Assembly (NCBI GenBank): GCA_050186335.1 | Contig: JBFWYO010000039.1 | Coordinates: 1 to 41,593, forward strand | Origin: JBFWYO01 sp050186335 | GTDB taxonomy: Bacteria > Pseudomonadota > Alphaproteobacteria > Bin65 | Reading direction: 5' to 3' | DNA length: 41,593 nucleotides | Shown: piece after piece, positions 7,101 to 14,696 of the stretch | Position numbering within the stretch: position 1 is the stretch's first letter | Layout: the number at the start of each line of letters is the position of its first letter | Notes under the pieces: model-generated | What the model saw: the letters and a program-made list of their open reading frames with translations, nothing else | What the model was told of the DNA's origin: nothing | Database searches by the model: none | Translations under genes and position numbers: made by a program

Positions 7101-8899
7101 CCGCTGAAAACCCCAATCGCGTTGCCGATTTCGCCGCCGCCGAACGCCAGGGTCGTCGAATAATTGATCGTCGCCTGGGCGATCGCCGTGACGTTGAGCA
7201 CGCCCGAATTCGTGATGCTGGGGCCGAAATTGAAATCGGGTCCGCAGCAATTGTAAAGGTTGAAACCTTCGGCCTCGATGCCGGTGGCGTAGGCATCGAC
7301 GACGATATAATTATCGCCGAAAACGTTATTGCCGGTGAACGTGAAGGTACTGGTCGCCGTCGCAGTGACCGGGCCGCTGTTGATGATGGTGGCTTTGACG
7401 CCACCCTCGCCGCCGCCGATATTGTCGATATCGATGCCGGTCGCGCTCGAGTTGATCTCGAAAATGTTGATCCCAAAATACTCGCCGAACGCTTCGCTGC
7501 CGGTGACGTTGACGGTCATGTTGGTGGCGGCGGTCGCCACGATCGGCCCGGAGTTCGTGATCATCGCCGTGCCGGACACCCACCCTTCCCAATCGCTGTC
7601 TTCGCAGCAGGAAACATAGGTCGGGTACTGCATCAGAATGCCGGTCGCGGTCGAACCGACATCCGCCGACAGATAGGAATTGTTGGTCGCGGTCAGATTG
7701 AACGTGGCGGTGGCGTTGATCGGGCCCGAATTGGTGATCGTGTCGACCGACGAATAGCCGTCGCCGAAATAGTGGTACGGCGTGTACCAGGGCGCCGGCT
7801 TGATTTCGGCGCCGACATAGATGCCGACCGCGGTCGCCTCCGGCGGCGCACGGTAGCTGCCGTTATAATATTCGCCGATATAAGATTCGTCGGTGTTCGT
7901 CACCGAGAAGTTCGCCGTGGCGGTCGAATTGATCGTGCCGCTGTTGGTGACGGTGGCGCCGAATTCGGCCATGATGCCGAACGCCGCAACCGTAGGCGCG
8001 TTGAAATCGCCCTTCGAACCGTAGAACGTGAAGTGGCTGCCTTCGGGGCCGCCGACGGTGAAGTTCATCGTCGCGGTGGCGTTGATCGTACCCTTGTTGT
8101 CGATGACGCTACCGAAGAAATAGTCTTCTTCCGTGTAAGAATTGGTCGTCGCGATGCCGACCGCGAATGCCGACAGGCCCTTGAACTTGCGGTCGCCGTC
8201 GACGTCGCTCAGATTGATCGTGTAGGTCGCGGTCGCCGAGATGATGCCGGCGGCGTTGTTGGTGATGTTGAGCAGGCCTTCGTCGCTCAGCACGCCGTAG
8301 GCGGCGGCGTAGCCGATGATCTTGGTGCTGCCGCTTTCTTCGTCAAAATTGCTCAGCGTCAGCGCGTTCGTGGCGACCGCCGCGATCGTGCTGGAATTGT
8401 TGATGAACGCGTCGTCGTCATGCAGCACGCCGACCGCCTTGGCGGTCATGTCGATATCGAAGCCCGTCTCGCTGTAAATCTCCGAAATGTTGGCGCTGAT
8501 GCCGACGGTCGACGAAACCGTGCCGAAATTATCCAGCACGCTGCGATAGCCGAGATCGAACGCGGTGTGGCTTTCGTGGATCTCGACATACGACCCCGTG
8601 CCGTCGGTCGACGCCAGCACGAAGGGTACCGTGTCGGACACGGCGACGGTGCCGTTGTTCGTCGTCGAGGTGTCGGAGTTGGTGTAGACGCCGGGGATCG
8701 TGCCGTTGTTCACCAGGTTCCAATTTTCCGGCACTTCGACCGATCCGGAGACCAGCCCGGTACAGGTGATCGAAAAGCCGACGGTCGAACATTCGGGCGG
8801 CAACGCGCGGGCCGGCGATGATGCCAACAAGCCGACAGCCGTGGCGAGGGCAATACCGGACGTGGTCGCCAAAAATGTACGACGATGACAGCGTTTCAT
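4178..8899 (-). CDS. Type V autotransporter with repetitive passenger and four Cys-Cys pairs
   Basis: 1573 residues from the ATG at 8899. That start puts MKRCHRRTFLATTSG first and leaves a GGGGA Shine-Dalgarno about 7 nt upstream; a start at 8941 would precede the signal peptide. Residues 1-32 are a Sec signal ending SPARA. Residues about 50-1060 form a beta-helix-like passenger of about 22 degenerate units with an [IV]xNxGxI core, often followed by NATA and then ATGI or AYGI. A linker with predicted helix follows (GEGLEKAFQELVD ... GALFGSIGQFATG). Residues about 1296-1573 are the beta-barrel, starting WMAWLGGYGQTG and ending GGVRIRW with the terminal aromatic typical of BAM substrates. It should be displayed on the cell surface. 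There is no serine-protease motif and no RGD noted. The passenger has an N-terminal Cys pair (ECSTVGFSITC) and four adjacent Cys-Cys pairs, which is unusual because autotransporter passengers normally avoid cysteine. Ligand or role unknown. Confidence 0.93.
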   Translation of the reverse strand: MKRCHRRTFLATTSGIALATAVGLLASSPARALPPECSTVGFSITCTGLVSGSVEVPENWNLVNNGTIPGVYTNSDTSTTNNGTVAVSDTVPFVLASTDGTGSYVEIHESHTAFDLGYRSVLDNFGTVSSTVGISANISEIYSETGFDIDMTAKAVGVLHDDDAFINNSSTIAAVATNALTLSNFDEESGSTKIIGYAAAYGVLSDEGLLNITNNAAGIISATATYTINLSDVDGDRKFKGLSAFAVGIATTNSYTEEDYFFGSVIDNKGTINATATMNFTVGGPEGSHFTFYGSKGDFNAPTVAAFGIMAEFGATVTNSGTINSTATANFSVTNTDESYIGEYYNGSYRAPPEATAVGIYVGAEIKPAPWYTPYHYFGDGYSSVDTITNSGPINATATFNLTATNNSYLSADVGSTATGILMQYPTYVSCCEDSDWEGWVSGTAMITNSGPIVATAATNMTVNVTGSEAFGEYFGINIFEINSSATGIDIDNIGGGEGGVKATIINSGPVTATATSTFTFTGNNVFGDNYIVVDAYATGIEAEGFNLYNCCGPDFNFGPSITNSGVLNVTAIAQATINYSTTLAFGGGEIGNAIGVFSGATGIDAYWEGAQVVNSGAINVLAKSLLTVNVTSTEGNFAAVNFISNCCYPGPSHLNVDSEAYGITAGNHSTITNSAPIDVTALSQLTINANAPNVDSYAEYVYINADATGIGGAEGYHQTIDNTGAIKAIAQSTFNATGNVYAQYIYMYADAYGIDTDGDASITNTASIQASAIVSLTYDAGLGEGAMFGAYANELEMYSNATGIQTYSDSFIWNKDTGSILATAATNFTALGLTEPEGGYGYDLYANAKGIAGAEGNLVRNDGTISAIASITVNTPNYEFYGYMSARAYGMDFGSDNNITNKGSIAAIASVSVSGLYEEGEPTVKAYGIKVDNNNSIINDGTITVLAGFTVNGITQDQFATGWDPAKSYGIKAGYDNYITNNGTIENIRIGPNHWAVYLKDYYDCCYGPSHFTNTGTTIGSIYLGSDNGIAVNTGTMAFRVQPPPAGNLGIASYGTYDRIVMRSNTSLDTTNGIIQIRPLGNPTAYANATIYPYFVTGNNGDGVAPIVGNGSTLTGLAPGQPPQLTTTSAFFIPSLQTTPTDATWYDSTDGMDLIMTRVAFSNPLGNPELPGNQGTVGEGLEKAFQELVDGNSDPNGPFGALLGKIQELGPDQVAGAYQQLAGEITSNMANIGQNTASQMMGALFGSIGQFATGQGPGADKPGQNYANKSVQYASLDVAQATPGQPKSATTTPGTGRWMAWLGGYGQTGSVDSQPGISGVDYSVAGAMIGLEYALTGAFRVGVALGGGASWANLDNVNGEAESKFFQVALYASYTLGNWYVDGALGYGRHWVETDRTVGIPGFNDALKGDFDANQFITGFETGYRFQFGQFQVVPFAGMQISVFSQDAFTETGGPAALHFNSETTTSVRGILGAYVRTTFQVSEKVSISPYARLAWAHEFGDQAATVTANFAAAPTSSFSVYGAERSRDALILGLGFEMNIGKMYNVYASYLGDITSRGSTHAGTGGVRIRW
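5783..8715 (-). repeat. Passenger-encoding degenerate repeats (about 22 units)
   Basis: Successive units read VNNGTI, LDNFGTV, INNSSTI, ITNNAAGI, IDNKGTI, VTNSGTI, ITNSGPI (more than once), IINSGPV, ITNSGVL, VVNSGAI, ITNSAPI, IDNTGAI, ITNTASI, VRNDGTI, ITNKGSI, IINDGTI, ITNNGTI and others, at roughly 40-65 residue spacing. DNA-level identity between units is low, so this is an old protein repeat and not a recently amplified minisatellite. Confidence 0.8.
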
Positions 8900-9306
8900 T
8901 TCTTGATCCCCTGAGTAGTGCCGCACGCCGCACAGACTCACGCGGCGCGCGTTAGTGTTTCTCGACCCCTAACGAATTACCTGTGTATTTCAGTAACCGC
9001 GGCCGGTCAAGCCGGCTTGGCGCGGGCGTTTCAAGAAAATATCGTTGCAATATTAAGTCATTAACAATGAAATTAATTATTTATTAACTGCATTATTTCC
9101 GGTAGCCGACTACCGGGCCCGGATTTCCTGGGTTTTTTCGATTTTCCGGCCGATTGTCGCAAAGGTTAATGATTTTAAATACTATTAACTATTGGGATCG
9201 GTCCGCTTGGCCGCCCCCGCGAGGGCTACCCATTCCGGGTTGGGCGCGGTAAACGAATGCCGAGCGGGTGCATATGCCGCCGAGACGGAAAGGATCAGAA
9301 AGTCGG
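8900..9306. promoter_or_regulatory. AT-rich divergent intergenic region
   Basis: This 407-bp gap separates the divergent autotransporter and 2OG-oxygenase-like genes. Its central part (about 9040-9100 and 9160-9200) is strikingly AT-rich for this window, including aattaattatttattaac, which is typical of promoter/silencer DNA bound by H-NS- or Ros/MucR-like proteins. Inverted repeats are gttaat/attaac (9165-9170 / 9184-9189) and ccggtag/ctaccgg (9099-9105 / 9110-9116). No open frame with a plausible start is present. Promoters for both genes probably lie here, but I cannot assign exact -35/-10 boxes. Confidence 0.55.
9118..9138 (+). terminator. Candidate terminator/attenuator in the leader of the 9307 gene
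   Basis: The hairpin cccgg/ctggg (one G-U pair, 5-nt loop) is followed directly by six T residues on the plus strand. Just upstream is the perfect 7-bp hairpin at 9099-9116. No gene ends nearby on this strand, so it could terminate a small RNA or act as a leader attenuator for the gene starting at 9307. The stem is short, so this is tentative. Confidence 0.35.
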
Positions 9307-10002
9307 ATGACCGAACCCTTCAAGTTGATGAACATTTTTCCGGTACCGCTGCTGATTCGCAGCATTCCGAACACTGCCGCGCTCAACCGAAGCTTGCGCG
9401 ACAAGATTCTGGCGCGCGAAAAAGCCGACGTCGGCATGACCCGCAGCAACGCCGACGGCTGGCACTCGGATCTGACGTTGCTGACCTGGCCGGAGCCGGA
9501 GATCGCCAGCCTGCGCAAATGGATCGACGAGGCGTCGCGGGAATTGTCGATCGTCGCGGTGCGCGATGCCAACAAGATCGTCGATGTGTCTTACGAGGCG
9601 CAGGGCTGGGCGAACGTCAACCGTCACGGGAACTACAATGTCGCCCACACGCACCCGAACACGCATTGGTCGATGGTCTATTACGTGGAAATGGGCGAGC
9701 CGGAACCGGGCCACCGGTTGAACGGCATCATCGAGTTTCGCGACCCGCGCCCGCGCGCGACCGGCTTTCCCGGCCTGGATTTCGGGCAGGCCTGGCGCAT
9801 CACGCCGGAAGCGGGGCTGTTCCTGGTGTTCCCGGCCTGGCTGGAGCACATGGTGCATCCGTTTTTCGGCACCGGCACGCGCATCTCGCTGGCGATCAAC
9901 GTGCGGTTCACCAAGTTTCAGGTGCGCGACAAGACGCCGGACGAAGCCAAGACCGCCGCGCCGATTGCGTCCGCTGCGCAGCCGGTTCGGCTGACGCCCT
10001 AA
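9307..10002 (+). CDS. Putative 2OG-Fe(II) oxygenase (TIGR02466 / 2OG-FeII_Oxy_5-like)
   Basis: 231 residues from the ATG at 9307. A GTG at 9268 would add 13 residues (MHMPPRRKGSESR) that do not look conserved. The fold is suggested by the order W(101)-NVNRHGNYN-H(114)-x-H(116), then WSMVYYVEMG, a strand pair IIEFRDPRP, and a C-terminal AWLEHMVHPFFGTGTRISLAINVRF with candidate iron His 181/184 and 2-oxoglutarate Arg 192. This pattern matches the uncharacterised family often named TIGR02466. Such enzymes hydroxylate or otherwise oxidise small molecules or proteins using Fe(II), O2 and 2-oxoglutarate. It sits alone between an AT-rich region and, 25 bp away and convergent, the adenylate-forming gene pair, so it is not clearly co-transcribed with either side. 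Substrate unknown. Confidence 0.75.
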   Translation: MTEPFKLMNIFPVPLLIRSIPNTAALNRSLRDKILAREKADVGMTRSNADGWHSDLTLLTWPEPEIASLRKWIDEASRELSIVAVRDANKIVDVSYEAQGWANVNRHGNYNVAHTHPNTHWSMVYYVEMGEPEPGHRLNGIIEFRDPRPRATGFPGLDFGQAWRITPEAGLFLVFPAWLEHMVHPFFGTGTRISLAINVRFTKFQVRDKTPDEAKTAAPIASAAQPVRLTP

Positions 10003-10027
10003 TCAAGCCGAGAGTCAAGCCGCGCCG

Positions 10028-11464
10028 TCAAACGACTTCGGAAATGAAATCCTCGTACTTGCCGCCCTCGGTGCGCGGAATCGAATCGCAATAGGCGAAC
10101 GTCACCGTGCAGCCGGTGGCGCCGCACTTATTGACGATGATATCGCGCAGCTCGGCCTCCTCGGCGGACGTGAACGTCCGCTGGGGCACGATGCGGACTT
10201 CGATATGGCTGCGCGTGCGCTGGACCAGCTGATACTGCCGGATCGGCAAGTGAAGCGCCTTTTCGAGCGACGCGGTATCCGGAAAACCGTCCTGGCCGTT
10301 GGCCAGGCGCAGCATGTTCCGGCTGCGGCCGAGCACGCGCGTCAGCACCGGCGATTGCCGCCCGCACGAGCAGGGCGGTCCGAGCTCGGCGTAATCGCCG
10401 AGCGCATATCGGATCAAGGGCTGGGCGAAGTTATGCAGCGGCGTCGCCACCACGCGGCCGGTCTGGCCGATCGCGCAAGGCGCGCCTGCCTCGTCGACGA
10501 CCTCAAGCAGCACAGCTTCCGATTGCACGTGATAGTGCGGATGCTCGGGGCATTCGAGCGCCAGATAGCCGATCTCGCGGCAGCTGTACATGTCGTGCAT
10601 CGGGATGCCGAGCACCGCCAGCGTCTCTTCGCGCAAGCCCGGCGGCACGAGTTCGCTGTAGGTGAGAAACCCCTTGAGGCCGTCGAACCGGATGCCGCGC
10701 TGTTTGACCACCTTGAGCAGCTCGCGCAGCACGGTCGGATGCATCTGCGCGTAATCGGGCTTGCGGCGCAGCAGCCACGCGATCTGTTCCTCGACCGGCC
10801 GATAGCCGCCGAACAGCCAGCCTTCCTTGGTGGCGAAGGCGGAACTGACGCCGTGATTCCAGATCGCCGAACGCGCGCCGTCGGCGCCGCCTTCCTCGCC
10901 GCTGCGGCGCGAGCGCAAGGCGACCAGGACGCCGGTCATGTCGCGCCGATGCCAGATATGATCGCGCACCGTGAAGGCTTCCCACAGCAGGTCGCACAAT
11001 TGCGTCTTCATCACCGAAATCGGCACGCCGGTCGAACCCGAGCTGCGATGCTCCGCCGCCGTGCCGTGTTCGGGCGGATATTTGGCGGCGATCAGCTCGG
11101 CGCGCCGGTCCTGCAGCGTCCGGCGCGTCAGGATCGGCAGGCGACGCCAGGCCTCCAGGGTCAGCTTCCGATCCGGCGCGTAGCCCGCGGCCAAAAGCAC
11201 CTGCCGGTAATACGGCACGTTGGCGACCGCGTGGCGCAGCAGCAGATCGAGCTGGCCGAACTGCGCGGCCTGAATCTCCGCCGCCGTCATGCGGTCGGTG
11301 CGCTCGAACTGATATTGCAGGGCCAGCATGGTGATGCCGAACTGATTCGGCATCGCCGGCCAGGCGGCGCCGGCCACGCCGGGGCGCAGCGATGCGACGA
11401 GATCTTCGCCCGGATCGAGTTGCGGTTCGGCCGGTGGCGCCGTGGCTTGCGCAATTTCGTTCAT
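10028..11464 (-). CDS. PaaK/CapK-family adenylate-forming enzyme, copy B
   Basis: 478 residues of the phenylacetate-CoA ligase/CapK/F390-synthetase-like family, which activates a carboxylate with ATP to an acyl-AMP and usually passes it to CoA or another nucleophile. Visible features are an N-terminal QLDLLLRHAVANVPYYRQVL segment typical of the family, the phosphate-binding loop SSGSTGVPIS (about 141-150), YSCREIGYLALECP (the family's YxxxE-like acyl-AMP motif), GQTGRVVATPL, LIRYALGDYAELG with the ATP-ribose Asp, and the cysteine motif PPCSCGRQSP preceding VLTRVLGRSRNM. Its ATG overlaps the stop of the upstream paralogue by 4 nt (11461-11464), so the two are translationally coupled. Most likely an aryl- or acyl-acid ligase of unknown substrate. 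A CapK-type transferase in surface polysaccharide synthesis is an alternative. Confidence 0.82.
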   Translation of the reverse strand: MNEIAQATAPPAEPQLDPGEDLVASLRPGVAGAAWPAMPNQFGITMLALQYQFERTDRMTAAEIQAAQFGQLDLLLRHAVANVPYYRQVLLAAGYAPDRKLTLEAWRRLPILTRRTLQDRRAELIAAKYPPEHGTAAEHRSSGSTGVPISVMKTQLCDLLWEAFTVRDHIWHRRDMTGVLVALRSRRSGEEGGADGARSAIWNHGVSSAFATKEGWLFGGYRPVEEQIAWLLRRKPDYAQMHPTVLRELLKVVKQRGIRFDGLKGFLTYSELVPPGLREETLAVLGIPMHDMYSCREIGYLALECPEHPHYHVQSEAVLLEVVDEAGAPCAIGQTGRVVATPLHNFAQPLIRYALGDYAELGPPCSCGRQSPVLTRVLGRSRNMLRLANGQDGFPDTASLEKALHLPIRQYQLVQRTRSHIEVRIVPQRTFTSAEEAELRDIIVNKCGATGCTVTFAYCDSIPRTEGGKYEDFISEVV

Positions 11465-12930
11465 GCCGGCACCGGGTTGCTTGACGCCGCGCCATTCGAC
11501 GCCGCGCTATTGGACGCCTGGGCCGACGCCACCTCGGAATAGAAATCCTCGTACTTGCCGCGCGCATGGCGCGGAATGCTGGCCAGGTAGTGGAAATCAA
11601 TCTCGAACGCCACGCCGGACCCGTCGCTCAGCAGCTTGCGCAGCAGATCCTCCTCGGCGCCGGTCAGCGGCCGCGCGGTGACCAGCCGGACGTCGAGCTT
11701 GGCCGGCGCGCGCTGCACGGCCTGAAACTGCAGGATCGGCAGTTTGGACCGACTCATCGGGACGGAAATGTTCGGCCAGACCACGCTGCCGTCCGGGCGC
11801 GTCAGCATGTTGCGCACGCGGCCGTGCACGCGCGTCAACACCGGCAGGCCGCGCCCGCACGCGCAGGGCGGCCCGAATTCCGCGAAATCGCCGACCGCAT
11901 AGCGAATCAGCGGCATGGCGAAATTTTGCAGCGGCGTCGCCACCACGCGGCCGATTTGCCCCGGCGCGCAGGGCTGATCGTTGTCGTCGAGAATCTCCAC
12001 CAGCGCAACTTCGGATTGCACGTGATAATGCGCGCCGGTCGGGCATTGGAGGGCCAGGTAGCCGACTTCGACCGAACTGTAGATGTCCTGCAACGGCACG
12101 TTCCATTGCTCGCGCAGTTGCTCGCGCAGCCCGTCGTGCAATTGTTCGCCCAGCGTGATGACGGCCCGCAATCCGGGCACCGGCGGGCGCTGGCCTTGCG
12201 TGTCGCGCAGCAGCTCGCGCAGGACCGATGGATAGGTCCGCAGGTAATCGGGCTGCACTTTGATCAGCCACGCCAATTGTTCGGCGATCGGCCGGTTGAC
12301 GTCGAACAGCAGGCTGCGTCCGTTGACGAAGGCGCCGGCCAGGCCGATGTTCCAGATCGTCCCCTCGACGCCGTCGGGCGTCGACGGCACGCCTTCCGGC
12401 GGATAGACCAGGGCGGCAAGACGCGCTTTGAGGTTCCGCCGGTGCCACAGATTGTCGCGCACGGTGACGGCTTCCCAGTGATGCCGCCAATGCTCGGTTT
12501 GCGCGCCGGCGATCGGCCGGCCGGTCGAGCCGCTGGTCTCGAACGCCATGCGCCGTCCGTGGCCTGGCGGGTCCGAGGTCGAGATCAGCGCCGCGCCGAG
12601 CCGCTGGACCTCCTCGCGGGTCAGCACCGGCACGCGCTGCCAAACTTGTTCGACGGCGCTTTCGCCCGGCCGGTAACCCGCATCCGCCAATCGCCGCGCG
12701 TAATAAGGCACATTGAAGAAGCAGTGCTGCAGCAGCGCATCGAGCTGGCGGAATTGATGCCGCCGGAGCGTGTCCGGACGCCACCATTCGGTCCGCTCGA
12801 ACTGGTATTGCAGGGCCAGCGCGACCGCGCCGGCCGGGTTGGTCAGCGCCGGCCAGACCATGCCCGGCATGACCGAGCTGAAGCTCGGCGCGAATTCGGT
12901 CTCGGAGCCCGGCGGATCGGCTTGCGTCAT
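11461..12930 (-). CDS. PaaK/CapK-family adenylate-forming enzyme, copy A
   Basis: 489 residues from the ATG at 12930 (MTQADPPGSE). In-frame starts further upstream run into the divergent promoter region and lose similarity to copy B. It is collinear with copy B: QLDALLQHCFFNVPYYARRL, SGSTGRPIAG, YSSVEVGYLALQCP, GQIGRVVATPLQNFAMPLI, RYAVGDFAEFGPPCACGRGL and VLTRVHGRVRNML. The C-terminus extends past copy B with a Ser/Ala-rich tail (SAQASNSAASNGAASSN) of low complexity. First gene of a two-gene operon running away from the divergent promoter region. As the two copies share catalytic motifs but differ through the acid-binding centre, they may accept different acids or form a heteromer. Substrate unknown. 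Confidence 0.82.
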   Translation of the reverse strand: MTQADPPGSETEFAPSFSSVMPGMVWPALTNPAGAVALALQYQFERTEWWRPDTLRRHQFRQLDALLQHCFFNVPYYARRLADAGYRPGESAVEQVWQRVPVLTREEVQRLGAALISTSDPPGHGRRMAFETSGSTGRPIAGAQTEHWRHHWEAVTVRDNLWHRRNLKARLAALVYPPEGVPSTPDGVEGTIWNIGLAGAFVNGRSLLFDVNRPIAEQLAWLIKVQPDYLRTYPSVLRELLRDTQGQRPPVPGLRAVITLGEQLHDGLREQLREQWNVPLQDIYSSVEVGYLALQCPTGAHYHVQSEVALVEILDDNDQPCAPGQIGRVVATPLQNFAMPLIRYAVGDFAEFGPPCACGRGLPVLTRVHGRVRNMLTRPDGSVVWPNISVPMSRSKLPILQFQAVQRAPAKLDVRLVTARPLTGAEEDLLRKLLSDGSGVAFEIDFHYLASIPRHARGKYEDFYSEVASAQASNSAASNGAASSNPVPA

Positions 12931-13171
12931 GCTGTTCTCGTCGCCCTGGCGCGACGTGCGCCAGGCCCAAATACCCAGACCATCGGAAACACACCTTATT
13001 GAGGTTCCTGCGGCGATCCAATTACCCGGGATTCGCAACCCTGTCAGCCGCCGCGCGTGCTCCGCGCGTCCTCTCTGGCACTTTCGGGGTCATTTGGTGT
13101 ACACGACGCGTTCGGCGCCGTCGCGCCGAGCCGGCATTTTTCACGCCAGAACAGGTCCCGCGGAAGTCTCA
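12931..13171. promoter_or_regulatory. Divergent promoter region with 8-bp inverted repeat
   Basis: This 241-bp region lies between two divergent pairs of adenylate-forming genes. It holds a perfect inverted repeat cctggcgc-gacgt-gcgccagg (12945-12965), 15 bp upstream of the minus-strand start, and the 8-bp palindrome gtgtacac (13097-13104). Either could be an operator that coordinates both transcription units. No transcription factor gene is adjacent, so the regulator must be encoded elsewhere. No clear sigma-70 boxes were found. Confidence 0.45.
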
Positions 13172-14608
13172 ATGTACGTTCTCGACGCACTCGATTTTCA
13201 CACGCGCATGAAGCCGAACGACATCGCGCTCGTCCACGAGGGCGGGATCGCGACGTTCCAGTTCCTGCGCCGGAGCGTGCGCGGCGCCGCGGCGCGCGTG
13301 CGGGCGGCCGGGCTGAACCCGGACCAGCCGGTCGGCATCTATGTCGGCGACCCGTTCCTGCATCTGGTCCTGGTCCTGGCGCTGATGCACGAGGCCATCC
13401 CGTCGTTCTCCGGCCATCCGAACTACGACCCGCCGCCCGAGGGGCCGGCATTCGGCGGCTATTTGTGCGACCGCCCGATGCCGTTCATGACCGGCGCCAC
13501 TATAGTATCCGTGGACAAGAGCTGGGCCGCGCCGCGCCAGCAGAACGACCCGCCGATCGAGCGGCGGTCGTTTAAGTCCGCGCAATCGCTGGTTCGAATC
13601 GCCGCCTCCTCGGGAACCACGGGCGTGCAGAAGCCGGTCGGCCTGAGCGCCGAACTGGTCGATCGCAGCATGGAATTCCCCGCCAAGATCGGCTCGCTCG
13701 GCGAACATCCGAGCATCACCATGATCGGCCTCTCGAGCTCGCTCGGCTTCCGTCACCAGCTGGGCCACCTGCAGCTCGGCAATCCGCAGGTGCTGGTCTC
13801 CGGCCGACTCGATGCCGTCACCGCCATCCTCCGGCATCAGGTGCAGTTCCTGACCGCGTCGCCGGCGCAGTTGCAGTCGATCATGGCGGTGGTCGAGCAG
13901 AACGCGATGCGGCTGCCGTCGCTCAAGCACGTGCGCATCGCCGGCTCGGCCGTCTCGCCGCTGATGATCCTGCGCGTTCGGACGCGCCTGTGCCCGAACG
14001 TGACCGGCGACTACGGCGCCACCGAGGTCGGCATGATCGCCGAAGCGCCGGCCGAATTGATGGAACGCTTCCCGGGCTGCGCCGGCTTCGTGCATCCGTG
14101 GAATCAGGTGGAGATCGTCGACGAAGCGGACCTGCCCCTGCCCGCGGGCACCGACGGCATCGTGCGCATCCGGTCCAAGTCGATCGTGACAAGCTATCTC
14201 GGCGAGCACGCGGAAAATCAGACCGCGTTCAAGAACGGCTGGTTCTATCCGGGCGATCTGGGTAGCCTGTCGCCGGAAGGGCTGCTGGTGATCGCCGGGC
14301 GCGCCACGGAAATCATCAACGCCGGCGGCGTCAAGGTGAGCCCCAACCTGATCAACAACGTGCTGACCAGCGTGCACGGCATCGCCGACGCCGCTTCATT
14401 CGGCGTCGACTTTCCGGACCGGCCGACGGAAATCTGGGCGGCGGTCGTGGCGCCCCGCGAGTTCGACGAAAAGGCGCTGATCGAAACCTGCATTTCCACG
14501 CTGAACAATCGCGCACCGCGCCGGATCGTCCGCGTCGAACAAATTCCGCGCAATACCATGGGCAAGATACTGACCGCCGAATTGCGCAAGCAGGTGATCG
14601 GGCGCTGA
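13172..14608 (+). CDS. AMP-dependent acyl/aryl-acid synthetase, copy 1
   Basis: 478 residues from the ATG at 13172 (MYVLDALDFHTRMKPND). Longer in-frame openings upstream extend into the promoter region. It belongs to the ANL (acyl-CoA synthetase/AMP-acid ligase) superfamily. P-loop SSGTTGVQKPVG is at about 147, the adenine motif is GDYGATEVGM, the A7/A8 region reads NGWFYPGDLG and GRATEIINAGGVKVSPN, and the A10 lysine lies in RNTMGKILTAEL near the end. It is shorter than typical fatty-acyl-CoA ligases (520-560), with a reduced N-terminal subdomain. It adenylates a carboxylic acid and probably transfers it to CoA. First gene of a plus-strand unit that continues with a same-length paralogue and a LigAB dioxygenase. 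Confidence 0.85.
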   Translation: MYVLDALDFHTRMKPNDIALVHEGGIATFQFLRRSVRGAAARVRAAGLNPDQPVGIYVGDPFLHLVLVLALMHEAIPSFSGHPNYDPPPEGPAFGGYLCDRPMPFMTGATIVSVDKSWAAPRQQNDPPIERRSFKSAQSLVRIAASSGTTGVQKPVGLSAELVDRSMEFPAKIGSLGEHPSITMIGLSSSLGFRHQLGHLQLGNPQVLVSGRLDAVTAILRHQVQFLTASPAQLQSIMAVVEQNAMRLPSLKHVRIAGSAVSPLMILRVRTRLCPNVTGDYGATEVGMIAEAPAELMERFPGCAGFVHPWNQVEIVDEADLPLPAGTDGIVRIRSKSIVTSYLGEHAENQTAFKNGWFYPGDLGSLSPEGLLVIAGRATEIINAGGVKVSPNLINNVLTSVHGIADAASFGVDFPDRPTEIWAAVVAPREFDEKALIETCISTLNNRAPRRIVRVEQIPRNTMGKILTAELRKQVIGR

Positions 14609-14696
14609 CGATCGCGCCGCGCGGCCGAAGCTTTCGGTCCTGCGGCACACGATCGACATCACCCGGCCGCCTATCTCGTTGCTGTAAGGGATGACG

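Noticed and set aside
5864..8821. 985-codon plus-strand open frame opposite the autotransporter
   Set aside because: It mirrors the repetitive minus-strand coding sequence. Its translation is Arg/Asp/Val-rich low complexity with no domain, and the minus frame has a signal peptide, repeats and beta-barrel.
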